Positions 1 through 8,718 of a DNA stretch of 64,000 nt are shown piece by piece; the first letter of the stretch is position 1, and each line of letters opens with the position of its first letter. The position numbers and the translations under genes are program-made. The notes beneath the pieces are model-generated. The model worked only from the letters and a program-made list of their open reading frames with translations. It had not been told where the DNA came from and did not search any database. Location: NCBI GenBank assembly GCA_965656785.1, contig CBFHLY010000018.1, forward strand, positions 1 to 64,000, given 5' to 3'. Source of the DNA: JALQTD01 sp965656785. GTDB lineage: Bacteria > Bacteroidota > Bacteroidia > Flavobacteriales_D > Sanyastnellaceae.

Positions 1-2322
1 CGTGCTGTCCTGGCAACCTGCGATTTCGAACTCGTCGCAAACGCCATCCAGGTCGGCGTCGTTCAAGCAAACTCCTTCGCAGTCGTAGCCGGCATCAGCG
101 TAAGTGCACGAACCGTCATTGGTATCTGCGCTGCTGTCGTAGTTGCACGCGGTCTCATCGGTGCATCCGAAGATGGCGTACTCGCAAGAACCGTCATCGT
201 AATCCGCAGCAGGATCGAAGTTGTTTGCAGCTTCGTCGTTGCACCCGCATGCGTTGTTGTCCCATGGGTTTCCAGTGGTCGTTCCGCCCGTGCTGTAGGT
301 TCCGGGGCCATTGAACTGGAAGGAGAGTTGCAGTTGGTCTTCGCCGATTCCGAGCGGGAAAATCTGCGCATTGATGGTTCCGTCAATGGTTCCTGCGGTC
401 GTGACCTGCATGAACAAGGTGCGCATGGTGGTTGCATTGGGGAGCCCATTTGGGGTTCCGTTCAACACGTACCAAGCCCCACCGGTGAAGTCGTCCATGA
501 CCACGTTGGTTCCGCTCTGCGGAGAAGATGCATTGAAGCTACCGAGCCAAGGCTGTGCCGCAGATTCCACGGAGCTGACTGCCGTTTGCGGCGGTACGGG
601 CGACCCCTCAATTCCAATGGTTGCCCAGCTGTCGTATGCGAGAGCGGGGAAGAAGCCGAAGAAGGCGGGGTTCACACCATCGGCGGTTGAACCGGAAGCA
701 AACCCGTCGTTGTAGAACCCGGTAGAGGTGTTCATGTAGAACGGAGCGGTGTCGTTCCCGTAGATGGAACTGAGGAAGTCCGTTGGGTTGACCATGTCGA
801 TGTAGAACCGATAGGTGGTGGTTCCGGGGATGCCGCCCACCGCGTGTTCTTCGACGGTCATGGTGTAGTCCGGCGGCAAGATGGCGGCTTGGTCCAAGCA
901 GGAGCAGAAGTCGCAGGATCCGTCGTCATCCGTAGCCGATGCATCGTAGTTGCAGGCGTTCTCCGCCGTGCAGCCACCAAGCTCAAATTCGTCGCAAATG
1001 CCGTCGCTGTCGGCATCGCTCACGCACACCCCGTCGCAATCGTATCCGGTCTCGGCGTAGGTGCAAGAACCGTTGTCATCGGTCGCCGTAGCGCTGTAGT
1101 TGCAGGCCATTTCATCGGTGCAACCCGCGATTTCGAACTCGTCGCAGACCCCGTCCAGGTCGGCATCGTTGATGCAGTTGCCATCGCAATCAAATCCGGT
1201 TTCGGCATAGGTGCACGAGCCGTTGTCGTCCGTGGCTGCAGCCTCGTAGTTGCAAGCAGCGCTGTCGGTGCAACCCGCGATTTCGAACTCGTCGCAGACC
1301 CCGTCCATGTCGGCGTCGTTGATGCAATTGCCGTCGCAGTCGTATCCAGTCTCAGCGTAAGTGCAAGATCCGTTGTCGTCGGTCGCGTCCGCATTGTAGT
1401 TGCAAGCCATTTGGTCTTGGCAACCTGCGATTTCGAACTCGTCGCAAACGCCATCCAGGTCGGCGTCGTTCAAGCAAACCCCGTCGCAGTCATAGCCGGC
1501 ATCTGCATAAGTGCACGAACCGTCATCGTCAGAAGCTGCGGAATCAAAGTTGCAGGCGGCCTCGTCCGTGCAACCTCCGAGTCCAATGCTGCCTCCTCCG
1601 TTGATCTGATACGTTCCTGGACCATCGAAGTCGAAAGACATCTGCAATTGGTCCTCACCGATGCCCAGCGGAAAGACCTGCGCATTCACGGTCCCGTTCG
1701 GAACGGAAGCGGTGGTCAATTGCATGAACAACGTGCGCATGGTCGTCGGATTCGGCAGCCCGTTCGGGGTTCCGTTCAAAACGTACCACGCTCCACCGGT
1801 GAAGTCATCCATCACCACATTCGTTCCACTCAGCGGTGAGGTCGCATTGAAGCAACCGAGCCACGGCTGAGCGTTGGATTCAACCGAGCTGACCGCTGTT
1901 TGAGGAGGAGTCGGTGAACCTTCGATGCCGATGGTGGCCCAGCTGTCAAAGGCTAGCGTTGGAAAGAAGCCAAAAAACATGGGGTTCACTCCGTCGGCAG
2001 TGGAGCCGGAAGCAAACCCGTCATTGTAAAAGCCCGTTTCGGTGTTCACGTAAAACGGGGCGGTGTCGTTTCCATAAATCGAACTGAGGAAGTCCGTGGT
2101 GTTCACCATATCGATGTAGAATCGATAAGTAGTGGTACCCGGAACTCCGCCCGATGCATGCTCCTCCACCGTCATGGTGTAGGCCGTACTTTGTTCGAAT
2201 GGTGGGGGTGCTGAAGCAGAGGCGGTCAGCACGTTCGACAGGCTTGGCGCAAGGAACGCAAGCGCGAAAGAGAGGGCCCCAGCGAAAAGGCCCCGTGTGG
2301 GATTGGTTTTACAATGCATCAT
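1..2322 (-). CDS. Secreted multi-repeat protein, partial (no stop in window)
   Basis: The frame stays open from ATG 2322 (or the next in-frame ATG, 2319) to the window edge, giving about 774 residues without a stop. Residues 1-30 look like a signal peptide (MMHCKTNPTRG, then a hydrophobic Ala/Leu stretch). A roughly 190-residue domain beginning YTMTVEEHA at about residue 46 is followed by four or five 50-residue Cys-rich units (GCTDEAACNY, DDGSCTYAETGYDCDG, DADLDGVCDEFE). A second copy of the domain starts near residue 480 and more Cys-rich units follow to the edge. The Cys-rich units resemble low-complexity calcium-binding-like linkers common in secreted Flavobacteriales proteins. I do not recognise the larger domain. 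A cell-surface or extracellular role is inferred, and the missing C-terminus probably carries a sorting signal. Confidence 0.85.
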   Translation of the reverse strand, partial: MMHCKTNPTRGLFAGALSFALAFLAPSLSNVLTASASAPPPFEQSTAYTMTVEEHASGGVPGTTTYRFYIDMVNTTDFLSSIYGNDTAPFYVNTETGFYNDGFASGSTADGVNPMFFGFFPTLAFDSWATIGIEGSPTPPQTAVSSVESNAQPWLGCFNATSPLSGTNVVMDDFTGGAWYVLNGTPNGLPNPTTMRTLFMQLTTASVPNGTVNAQVFPLGIGEDQLQMSFDFDGPGTYQINGGGSIGLGGCTDEAACNFDSAASDDDGSCTYADAGYDCDGVCLNDADLDGVCDEFEIAGCQDQMACNYNADATDDNGSCTYAETGYDCDGNCINDADMDGVCDEFEIAGCTDSAACNYEAAATDDNGSCTYAETGFDCDGNCINDADLDGVCDEFEIAGCTDEMACNYSATATDDNGSCTYAETGYDCDGVCVSDADSDGICDEFELGGCTAENACNYDASATDDDGSCDFCSCLDQAAILPPDYTMTVEEHAVGGIPGTTTYRFYIDMVNPTDFLSSIYGNDTAPFYMNTSTGFYNDGFASGSTADGVNPAFFGFFPALAYDSWATIGIEGSPVPPQTAVSSVESAAQPWLGSFNASSPQSGTNVVMDDFTGGAWYVLNGTPNGLPNATTMRTLFMQVTTAGTIDGTINAQIFPLGIGEDQLQLSFQFNGPGTYSTGGTTTGNPWDNNACGCNDEAANNFDPAADYDDGSCEYAIFGCTDETACNYDSSADTNDGSCTYADAGYDCEGVCLNDADLDGVCDEFEIAGCQDST
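301..870 (-). repeat. Direct repeat copy 2 of a ~190-residue domain
   Basis: This stretch matches 1615-2184 at a constant offset of 1314 bases with no insertion or deletion and many silent differences. It encodes the second copy of the domain in the secreted repeat protein. Confidence 0.9.
971..1570 (-). repeat. Four tandem 150-bp coding repeats (50-residue Cys-rich units)
   Basis: The same phrase recurs at 971, 1121, 1271 and 1421, an exact 150-base period, and the next unit begins at 1571. A nearly identical unit recurs at 14 near the window edge, where about 58 bases match those at 1421. Each unit encodes a GCTDxxACNY, DDNGSCTYAETG, DCDGxC, DADxDGVCDEFE series. All are in frame in one gene, so this is a protein repeat rather than a CRISPR array. 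Confidence 0.9.
1615..2184 (-). repeat. Direct repeat copy 1 of a ~190-residue domain
   Basis: It is the first (N-terminal) copy of the domain repeated at 301-870. Similarity stops abruptly past 2184, where the signal-peptide region begins. Confidence 0.9.
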
Positions 2323-2341
2323 TCAAGCGTTGTGGCTTGAC

Positions 2342-2349
2342 CAAAACTA
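2342..2349 (-). promoter_or_regulatory. -7 box TAGTTTTG for the repeat protein
   Basis: It fits the Bacteroidota TAnnTTTG -7 consensus and lies 19 bases before ATG 2322. The rest of 2323-2555 is AT-rich, and I see no gene or terminator in it. Confidence 0.4.
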
Positions 2350-2555
2350 ACCTTTCAGATGCAAAATGTGAACGCCTCGCTGTGAATTATTTTCGACAGG
2401 ATATTAACGCGTTGTTTTTTAGGTAGTTGCCTGTGTTAAGTTTCGATGTCCGAAGCAAGAAATGCTTTCGAAATGGCATGCGGTTCGACGAAAAATCAGC
2501 TGTGGAGTTCAGAACGTGATATGCCCAACAAATATTATACACACTTCGTCGAAAC

Positions 2556-3602
2556 TCACCCAATTTCGTCCTCCAGTCCATCCGGATTCAAAAGGACCAC
2601 GGTCCGTCCAATGGTATCCGTAAGGCCGTCCTGCTTGAAACTGGCTAACGTTCGGATGATCGACTCCGAGGCCATGCCGACGCTGTTGGCCAGGTCTTCC
2701 CGCGAAAGCCGGATCACGAGTCCGTCGGAAGAAGGAACGGCAAACCGAAGAAGCGCCCTCGCCGTGTTTTCACGGGCAGATCCATAAGCCAAAGACAGTG
2801 CAGCGGATTCAAATTCTTTTGCCATTTCATGCGTCCTCCGATGCAATTCCAACGCCAACTCCGGCCGCTCGATGAATGCTTCGTGCACATCGGACTGGGC
2901 GATGCGAATCGCTTCAGTAGGGGTGACGCATGCCGCATCTTCCGTGTGAATGCCGTGCTCAAATTCCCCCGTCCATCCCGAGAAACTCCCCGGACCCAAG
3001 GTGCGCAAACAGAGTTTCTTGCCCTTCGAGTCCATCCGTTCTTGCTTGATGAATCCCGACTTAATGAACCAAATGAACCGCGACGAATCGCCCTCTGCAT
3101 ACAAGTTGCTCCCTTTGTCCATTTTCAACACGTGCAACGGGGTGCCTTGCAAGTTCGCCGGACGGTCCGACAGCAGTCCGAGGACCCAATTGTCCCAAGC
3201 GGCTCGTCCCGCTTCCGCTCGTCTAGGCGGGTGTTCGCGTTTCAATCGCATTTCGATGGTTTCGAGCAGCTCATGGCTCTGGAACGGCTTGGAAATGTAG
3301 TCCACTGCACCCTTGGCTAGGCCCCTTCGGAAATCGGCGGCATCGGCTTTGGCTGTCAGGAAAATCAGGGGAATCCCGGACGTTTCTGGTTGCCGACCGA
3401 GCACTTCCGCCACCCCGTAACCGTCGAGTTCGGGCATCATGATGTCGCATAAAACGAGGTCGGGGAGGTGCGCCTTCGCCAAGCGGATGCCTTCAATGCC
3501 GTTCTCCGCCTGGAGGACCCGATGGCCGGCCAATTCGAGGAGTTCGGCAATGTTTTCGCGGACCGATTGTTGGTCTTCGATGAGGAGGATGGCTCCGGTC
3601 AT
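2556..3602 (-). CDS. Response regulator fused to a CRP/FNR transcription factor
   Basis: 348 residues. Residues 1-120 are a CheY-like receiver with acidic residues IEDQ, phospho-acceptor Asp53 (LVLCDIMMPELDG) and Lys105 (YISKPF). Residues about 150-260 form a cyclic-nucleotide-binding-type beta barrel (LYAEGDSSRFIWFIKSGFIK). The C-terminus is a CRP-type winged helix (LSREDLANSVGMASESIIRT). Phosphorylation therefore feeds straight into a CRP-like DNA-binding output. The start ATG overlaps the stop of the upstream kinase by four bases (ATGA), so the two form a cognate pair. Two universal stress protein genes lead the operon, which suggests control of a stress, energy or oxygen-limitation response. 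That target is an inference. Confidence 0.93.
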   Translation of the reverse strand: MTGAILLIEDQQSVRENIAELLELAGHRVLQAENGIEGIRLAKAHLPDLVLCDIMMPELDGYGVAEVLGRQPETSGIPLIFLTAKADAADFRRGLAKGAVDYISKPFQSHELLETIEMRLKREHPPRRAEAGRAAWDNWVLGLLSDRPANLQGTPLHVLKMDKGSNLYAEGDSSRFIWFIKSGFIKQERMDSKGKKLCLRTLGPGSFSGWTGEFEHGIHTEDAACVTPTEAIRIAQSDVHEAFIERPELALELHRRTHEMAKEFESAALSLAYGSARENTARALLRFAVPSSDGLVIRLSREDLANSVGMASESIIRTLASFKQDGLTDTIGRTVVLLNPDGLEDEIG

Positions 3603-5143
3603 GGTGTTGTTTTTTCAGTGGGAAGGGGGGCGATGGGCCAAACAATGGTGAAGGTGGTTCCGATGCCGAGCACGCTGTGTACTTGGATTTGGCCTTCCAG
3701 CAGGTACGTGTACTGTTGAACCAAATCCAAACCAACCCCCGTTCCGGCAATGTGACTCGTGCGGTCGCAGCGGAAGAAGCGGGTGAAAATGTCCTGCTGA
3801 TCGGCTGGGTCGATGCCCACGCCTTCGTCTTGAACCTTGAGTTTCCATGAGCCGCTGGTTCGATCAAGCGCAAGGTGAATGGCATCGCCTTCGTCGGAAT
3901 ACTTGATGGCGTTCGAAACCAAATTCGAAACAATGCCCTGAATCGCTTCGGCATGACTCCACTCGTCTTCGGCTGCCTGGGGCGCGATGGACACGTTGAG
4001 CGTCTGGCCGCGTTTCAAGCTTCCCCGTTGACGCTGTGCAGTGGCCTTCACGATTCCCGGCACGTTCAAGGGCTCGCGCAATTCATGCCAGTTCCGCGTC
4101 TCAAACCGTTCGAGGCTTAAGTAGTCGTCCAAAATCGAGACCAGGTGATCCACCGCGTTGCGAATCTTATCGAGGTGCAGTTCCACGCGCTCCGCGTTGT
4201 TGCGTTGTGCATGCGCTTTCGCCAATTCGGCCGACGAGGAAATCGTGCTCAACGGCGTTCGAAATTCGTGGGAAGCCATCGAGACGAAGCGGGACTTCAG
4301 TTCGTTGAGCTGCCGTTCCTTCAGGAGTGCATTTTTCGCCTCGGTCACGTTTTGCTCCACCACCAAAATGCGCGGCGCTTCGTCCGCTTCCACCTGAACA
4401 CTCACTGCATTCAAGCGGTACGTAGCTCCGTGATGCTCCACCTCAAATACGCAATTCTTTCCTTCAATGACGGCACGGAGGCGCTGCTCCACTTCCGGCT
4501 TCAGGTCATCCGGAAGTTGGTCCAGGTACGCACTGCCTTTCAGGTCTTCGCTGGTCAGGTTCCACTCGAACAATTCCTTGCCTTCCGCAAATTCGTAGCG
4601 CAGTTGATTGTCCAAAACGAAAATCGTACCATCCGGGTAGTTCCGAGCGACCGTTCGATAGAGCAACTGACTCCGATTCAGCTCGCGCGTTCGATCCAGG
4701 ACCTGTTGCTCGAGCAACTTATTCAAGCGGTGCACTTGATTTTCAAGCGCCTTGCGGTCCGAAATGTCAATGATCATGGCAGCGGTGAACCGCTGCGAAC
4801 CCAACTCCAGCGGATTCAACGAAATCTCAACCGGGAAAATCGAACCATCGGAGCGCAGCGCGTTCAATTCGCGTCCTTGTCCCATCCGCCGATGAGATGG
4901 CGCGGAGTGGTAGGCCTCGCGGAGGGATTCGTGGTGCCTGCGTTGCGGCGAGGGAATCAAATCTTCAACGGTCTTGTCGTCCAGCCACGAATCGTCACCG
5001 AACATGCCGCGCGCGGCGCGGTTGGCGAAGACGATGGTGCCCTCCTGGTTGGCAATGACAATGCCTTCCGAAGCCCCTCCAACGAGCGCTTCTCCCAGGG
5101 CCATCATTTCCGATGAGCCCGCTTTCAATCGCAGTTCCGGCAT
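3599..5143 (-). CDS. PAS-domain sensor histidine kinase
   Basis: 514 residues with no membrane segment, so probably cytosolic. PAS 1 spans about 12-130, a short coiled coil 132-160 and PAS 2 about 160-270. HisKA carries the H-box SHEFRTPL with His292. HATPase_c has the N box NLVSNAIKYS (408-416), G1 DEGVGID (439-445), an F box around FTRFFR and G2 GTGVGLDL (467-474). All catalytic boxes are intact. It lies 7 bases after a universal stress protein gene and overlaps the receiver-CRP gene, its likely partner. The PAS domains point to an intracellular signal such as redox, oxygen or a small ligand, but the sequence does not identify it. Confidence 0.94.
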   Translation of the reverse strand: MPELRLKAGSSEMMALGEALVGGASEGIVIANQEGTIVFANRAARGMFGDDSWLDDKTVEDLIPSPQRRHHESLREAYHSAPSHRRMGQGRELNALRSDGSIFPVEISLNPLELGSQRFTAAMIIDISDRKALENQVHRLNKLLEQQVLDRTRELNRSQLLYRTVARNYPDGTIFVLDNQLRYEFAEGKELFEWNLTSEDLKGSAYLDQLPDDLKPEVEQRLRAVIEGKNCVFEVEHHGATYRLNAVSVQVEADEAPRILVVEQNVTEAKNALLKERQLNELKSRFVSMASHEFRTPLSTISSSAELAKAHAQRNNAERVELHLDKIRNAVDHLVSILDDYLSLERFETRNWHELREPLNVPGIVKATAQRQRGSLKRGQTLNVSIAPQAAEDEWSHAEAIQGIVSNLVSNAIKYSDEGDAIHLALDRTSGSWKLKVQDEGVGIDPADQQDIFTRFFRCDRTSHIAGTGVGLDLVQQYTYLLEGQIQVHSVLGIGTTFTIVWPIAPLPTEKTTP

Positions 5144-5150
5144 CTATCAA

Positions 5151-5987
5151 TCAGTCGCGTTTCCGGTGGAAGACCATCAACGGAACCTTGCCATGCAGGG
5201 CTTCATGTCGGGCAAGGCTGCGATGAAAGAGCTGTTCGAGGAGGGTGTGCGTCTGCGTGGTCACCGCCAAGAGGTCCTGATGCTGCTCATCGATGAACTG
5301 CTCAAGTGCAGCTTGGACGTGATCTCCTTCGATTCGAACTTGGCCTGAGTTGCCGCGTTGCCGTCCTTCAAGAAAGGCGTTCAGGGCCGGATGTGGTTCG
5401 TGCTCAATGCCTCCTTTGCGGTGGATGTGGAGGTAGGTCAAATGCGCATCGAACCGATCTCCCCAATCCGTGAATTCGGCAAAGTACGGTGTCTCGTCGC
5501 TGCGCAATTCCGTGGCAAAAACCCAATTCTTCAATCCGTTCCAGCTGACACCTGCCGGAATGATCAAACATGGAACGTCCGATCGGCGCATCAATTCCGA
5601 CGACACGGTACCTTGAAACCGATCGCCCCACCATGTGGCCCCCTTTGTCCCCAGCACCACCAAGTCCACGTTGTGGTCTTTCGTAAACTGGGCAATGGCC
5701 GATGTGGGCTTGCCTTCAACCGCCACAAAGCGCGTGGGAACGCGATTCCCGATGTGCTCTTCCGCAAAAGCCTTGAGGCGATCGACGGCCGATTTAACCA
5801 TTTGGTCCGCCGCGTTTTCCTCCGTCATTTCTCTGGAAACGAACGTGCTTGCTGGTGGCAAGAGGGGCGCTTCGAAGACCGTAAGCAGCACCAGTTCGCT
5901 TGCAGAATGACTTGCAAATTCCAAGGCGTATCGGGTAGCTGAAATGGCTTCAGGACTGAAATCGACGGGAATGAGAATGTGTTTCAT
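5151..5987 (-). CDS. Universal stress protein, tandem Usp domains
   Basis: 278 residues, about twice a single UspA domain. The first half begins KHILIPVDFS and keeps the ATP-binding signature G-x2-G-x9-G-(S/T) as GTKG, nine residues, GT. The second half keeps the fold pattern but has lost that signature (TTQTHTLLEQ), so only one half probably binds nucleotide. It lies 9 bases after a second Usp gene and 7 bases before the sensor kinase, in one operon. Usp proteins help survival under starvation, oxidative or energy stress. The kinase may monitor the same condition, which is an inference. Confidence 0.92.
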   Translation of the reverse strand: MKHILIPVDFSPEAISATRYALEFASHSASELVLLTVFEAPLLPPASTFVSREMTEENAADQMVKSAVDRLKAFAEEHIGNRVPTRFVAVEGKPTSAIAQFTKDHNVDLVVLGTKGATWWGDRFQGTVSSELMRRSDVPCLIIPAGVSWNGLKNWVFATELRSDETPYFAEFTDWGDRFDAHLTYLHIHRKGGIEHEPHPALNAFLEGRQRGNSGQVRIEGDHVQAALEQFIDEQHQDLLAVTTQTHTLLEQLFHRSLARHEALHGKVPLMVFHRKRD

Positions 5988-5996
5988 GCCACCAAG

Positions 5997-6851
5997 TTAA
6001 TGCGCATTGTTGCTGCGATTTCCAGGATGAACCAAGATGGGCATGTCCAACTGTTCAACCAATTGATTTGAGACGCTCGGAGCGAAAAGCCGTACGAACC
6101 AAGACCGTTGTTGAGGACAGACAACGACCAAATTCCAATCACTGGAAGCGATCTCGGTTTCCAGGGTGTCGGCAATGCGCCGTCCGGGCTTCAGGTCGAA
6201 CGTCAGTTGAGGCGCGGGAGCGATTTGGGCCAAATTCGCTTCGAACTCAGCCATGTGCGCCTCCTCGTATTCCATCGGAACGGCTCCGTCCACCACGTGC
6301 ACAAAGTGCACCTTCAACGCGGTCGGGTCGTCCACCCAATCCATCAAATAACGCGTGACCGATTCATCGCCTGAATGGAAGTCCGTTGCATACAACACCG
6401 ACTGAATCGGTTCATACGCGTGCGTTTCTGGCAGCACCAACAAAGGGGTCGGCGCGTATTCGGCAACGTGTCGGGTCACGCTCCCCCAAACCATGCGCTC
6501 CAATCCCGTCGTCCCTTTGGACGCCATGACCGTCAGCCATGGACGATGCGCCTCCATCCATCCCTCAATGCAGTCCGAAGCCAGTCCCAATTCCACGACC
6601 ACTTCAATCCGCTGCGTGGTGTGCGCCTCCAATTCCTTCGCCAATCCCAACAGCGCTTTTCGCGTATCCTCCATCAACTCATCGGCAGGAGGAGGGGCCG
6701 CAACCGCCCCCAAATCGGCAACCGGTGGCGGCAAGTGCACCGCCGAGTACAGCACCAAATCAGCCCCAGCGGTCTGGGCGATTTCAACAGCGTACTTCAG
6801 CGCAACCAAGCTGGCGTCGCTGAAATCAGTGGGGATGAATACGGTTCGCAT
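5997..6851 (-). CDS. Universal stress protein, tandem Usp domains
   Basis: 284 residues from ATG 6851 (MRTVFIPTDFSDAS). A GTG six bases upstream is in frame but less likely. Two Usp domains are present. The first carries a near-complete nucleotide motif (ASKG, nine residues, GS) and the second (CPQQRSWFVR) is degenerate. It is the first gene of the operon that continues through the second Usp, the PAS kinase and the receiver-CRP regulator. A TTAATTCG stretch just upstream at 6857-6864 could be a degenerate -7 box. Confidence 0.9.
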   Translation of the reverse strand: MRTVFIPTDFSDASLVALKYAVEIAQTAGADLVLYSAVHLPPPVADLGAVAAPPPADELMEDTRKALLGLAKELEAHTTQRIEVVVELGLASDCIEGWMEAHRPWLTVMASKGTTGLERMVWGSVTRHVAEYAPTPLLVLPETHAYEPIQSVLYATDFHSGDESVTRYLMDWVDDPTALKVHFVHVVDGAVPMEYEEAHMAEFEANLAQIAPAPQLTFDLKPGRRIADTLETEIASSDWNLVVVCPQQRSWFVRLFAPSVSNQLVEQLDMPILVHPGNRSNNAH

Positions 6852-6907
6852 GGGCACGAATTAACGCGCGCGCTGCCGCACCCAACATGATGCAGGTCAG
6901 TTTTCGG

Positions 6908-8689
6908 TCATGGACAAGATTCCCCAAACACCGACAAGAACACCAACAAATCACTCGTGGCAACCAGGCCATCCAAGTTCAAATCTCCCACGCATGCGGC
7001 GTCGCCGAACATGCACGAACCATCGTCATTGGTCGCGGCAGGAGCGAAATTGGTGGCCTCGGGGTAGGTGCAGCCCAAATCGATGCACGAAACGAATTCG
7101 CAACTTCCGTCGTCCGCCGTCGCCGAGGAGTTGAAGTTGCACGCAGCGGGGTAGAGGCACCCCAAAACCGGCTCGACGGGACCTTCGTCTTCGTCGCAAA
7201 TGCCGTTGTTGTTTTCGTCGGGACACGTGGTTCCGCTGCAGGCCACGTTCGACGTGTGTTGCCCCAAATCGCTCCAATCATCCAGTTCCATCACCACCCA
7301 TTCGGAATTCGAGGCGTCCGTTCCCGCGCTGGTGGTCCAGTTGCCTCCATTTCCAACAGCCACCTCCGGCTTCCGTACCAACGTGTGATTTGCCGTGGCA
7401 CCCGGGACCCCCGCAACGTCCCATCCGCTCCCAGGATCTCCATTCCAATCCCCCACCAAATCCACGACCACGTAATCAGCCGGGGTTCCTTGCATCAACC
7501 CGAACCCATCGTCCCCGTTGCTCAAATTGCCGAACAGCATGTCCGCAGCAGCCAAGACACTCGGATCCGAACTTCCGTGGGCAATCACGAACACCTCACC
7601 CGGTCCAATGCTGCTTCCTGCTGGAAAATCCACCCAAACCTCAAAATTCCCTGGCGAGGTCGGTTCGTTGTTCACATACGCCAACCCGAACGCACCCAAG
7701 TCCACGGTTTCGGGTGTGGGATTGAACACTTCAAGGTACTTGTTGTTCGAGCTTCCTTCCGCGGCTTCGCTGAAGAACAACGTGCACGCCACCGTCGGAT
7801 TTCCGTCGCAGTCCACGCCCGGTGCGGGATAGGTGCAGCTTCCGTCACTCGCATTCGCCTCGGGATTGTAATTGCAAGCGACGGGATCGGTGCAGCCCTC
7901 GGTCAGAACCCCCTCATAAAACCACGCATTGTACACCCAATCCGGGTGGTCCACAAAGAAATTGCGGTTGCCTTGCACGGCTTCCACGCGGTCGTTTCGC
8001 TGCATTTCCCAGGCGTCCACGGGATCCTCCAAATGCCACGTGTACAGCACTTCCGGGTCTGCAAGGTCGGTCATCGGCCCCGCTTCCGTGGGGTAGACCA
8101 CGTAAAAGTAAAACGCCATGCGGGCCAAATCCCCCTTCACCGACTCGCGAGGCTCCCACAGCCCACCCGAACGCTCCGACCAGTTGTCGAGGTCACTCGG
8201 AATGCTCCCTTGCGACGTGTAAGTTCCATTTGCGGTCACGCCGTACCATTGTGCGGTTGCATCCGCCACTTCCCCGTACATGCTGTTGCCGCGCGCCGAG
8301 TTCGCACTTCCGTGGGCTGGGCGCAGGTTGAACAGGTCGCTTTTCATCGGAGAGATGCCGCCGAAAAAGCTCTGCGGAATGATGTGCTCCGCGTTGATGG
8401 GGTCGAGGTACGTCGTGTTTTCTGCAGGTTGCGCGAAGTGGGTGTAGATGCCGTGCACCATGCCGTTCTGCTCGTCGGTGTAGGAAAACATTTGGCTTCG
8501 AGCTCCGTTGTAGCCCAAATCATCGAACGCCCCCGCGTACCAATTCGTGCGCAACCAAGTCCGCAACTCGCCCAAGTAGAGGTTCGCGGGAGCATCGGGC
8601 TGCGCCACCGCGCTCACCGCCCAAATCAAGCACGCCACCGCACTCACCGCCCTGCGGATGTTCGGGGCCTTCAATGTCAGTTCAATCAT
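6908..8689 (-). CDS. Secreted endonuclease I with lamin-tail domain and Cys-rich repeats
   Basis: 593 residues from ATG 8689 (MIELTLKAPNIRR). An upstream in-frame ATG would spoil the signal peptide. Signal peptide 1-30 is followed by an endonuclease I domain to about residue 265 with the catalytic-region motifs INAEHIIPQSFF and NLRPAHGSANSARGN. A GCTDPVACNYN repeat leads into a lamin-tail-like domain (EVFNPTPETVDLGAFGL). Further Cys-rich repeats follow, and the protein ends in a dockerin-like GDLNLDGLVATSDLLVF module. The likely role is extracellular degradation of DNA or RNA for nutrients. The start lies 29 bases after the preceding serine hydrolase gene. Confidence 0.9.
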   Translation of the reverse strand: MIELTLKAPNIRRAVSAVACLIWAVSAVAQPDAPANLYLGELRTWLRTNWYAGAFDDLGYNGARSQMFSYTDEQNGMVHGIYTHFAQPAENTTYLDPINAEHIIPQSFFGGISPMKSDLFNLRPAHGSANSARGNSMYGEVADATAQWYGVTANGTYTSQGSIPSDLDNWSERSGGLWEPRESVKGDLARMAFYFYVVYPTEAGPMTDLADPEVLYTWHLEDPVDAWEMQRNDRVEAVQGNRNFFVDHPDWVYNAWFYEGVLTEGCTDPVACNYNPEANASDGSCTYPAPGVDCDGNPTVACTLFFSEAAEGSSNNKYLEVFNPTPETVDLGAFGLAYVNNEPTSPGNFEVWVDFPAGSSIGPGEVFVIAHGSSDPSVLAAADMLFGNLSNGDDGFGLMQGTPADYVVVDLVGDWNGDPGSGWDVAGVPGATANHTLVRKPEVAVGNGGNWTTSAGTDASNSEWVVMELDDWSDLGQHTSNVACSGTTCPDENNNGICDEDEGPVEPVLGCLYPAACNFNSSATADDGSCEFVSCIDLGCTYPEATNFAPAATNDDGSCMFGDAACVGDLNLDGLVATSDLLVFLSVFGESCP

Positions 8690-8696
8690 GGTTTTT

Positions 8697-8704
8697 CGAA
8701 GATA
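8697..8704 (-). promoter_or_regulatory. -7-like box TATCTTCG before the endonuclease gene
   Basis: It is a TAnnTTyG-type box ending 7 bases before ATG 8689, within the 29-base gap after the upstream gene. Confidence 0.4.
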
Positions 8705-8718
8705 CGGAGCATCGCCCT

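Noticed and set aside
971..1570. 150-base tandem repeats considered as a CRISPR or satellite array
   Set aside because: The units are too long, have no spacers and are one continuous reading frame of Cys-rich protein repeats.
844..1839. Plus-strand open frame of 331 codons over the repeat region
   Set aside because: It is antisense to the Cys-rich repeats and inherits its length from their periodic codons; its translation is a Val/Ala/Arg-rich repeat without domains.
2446..2787. Plus-strand open frame starting in the 2323-2555 gap
   Set aside because: Most of it lies antisense to the receiver-CRP gene and it has no recognisable domain or promoter box.
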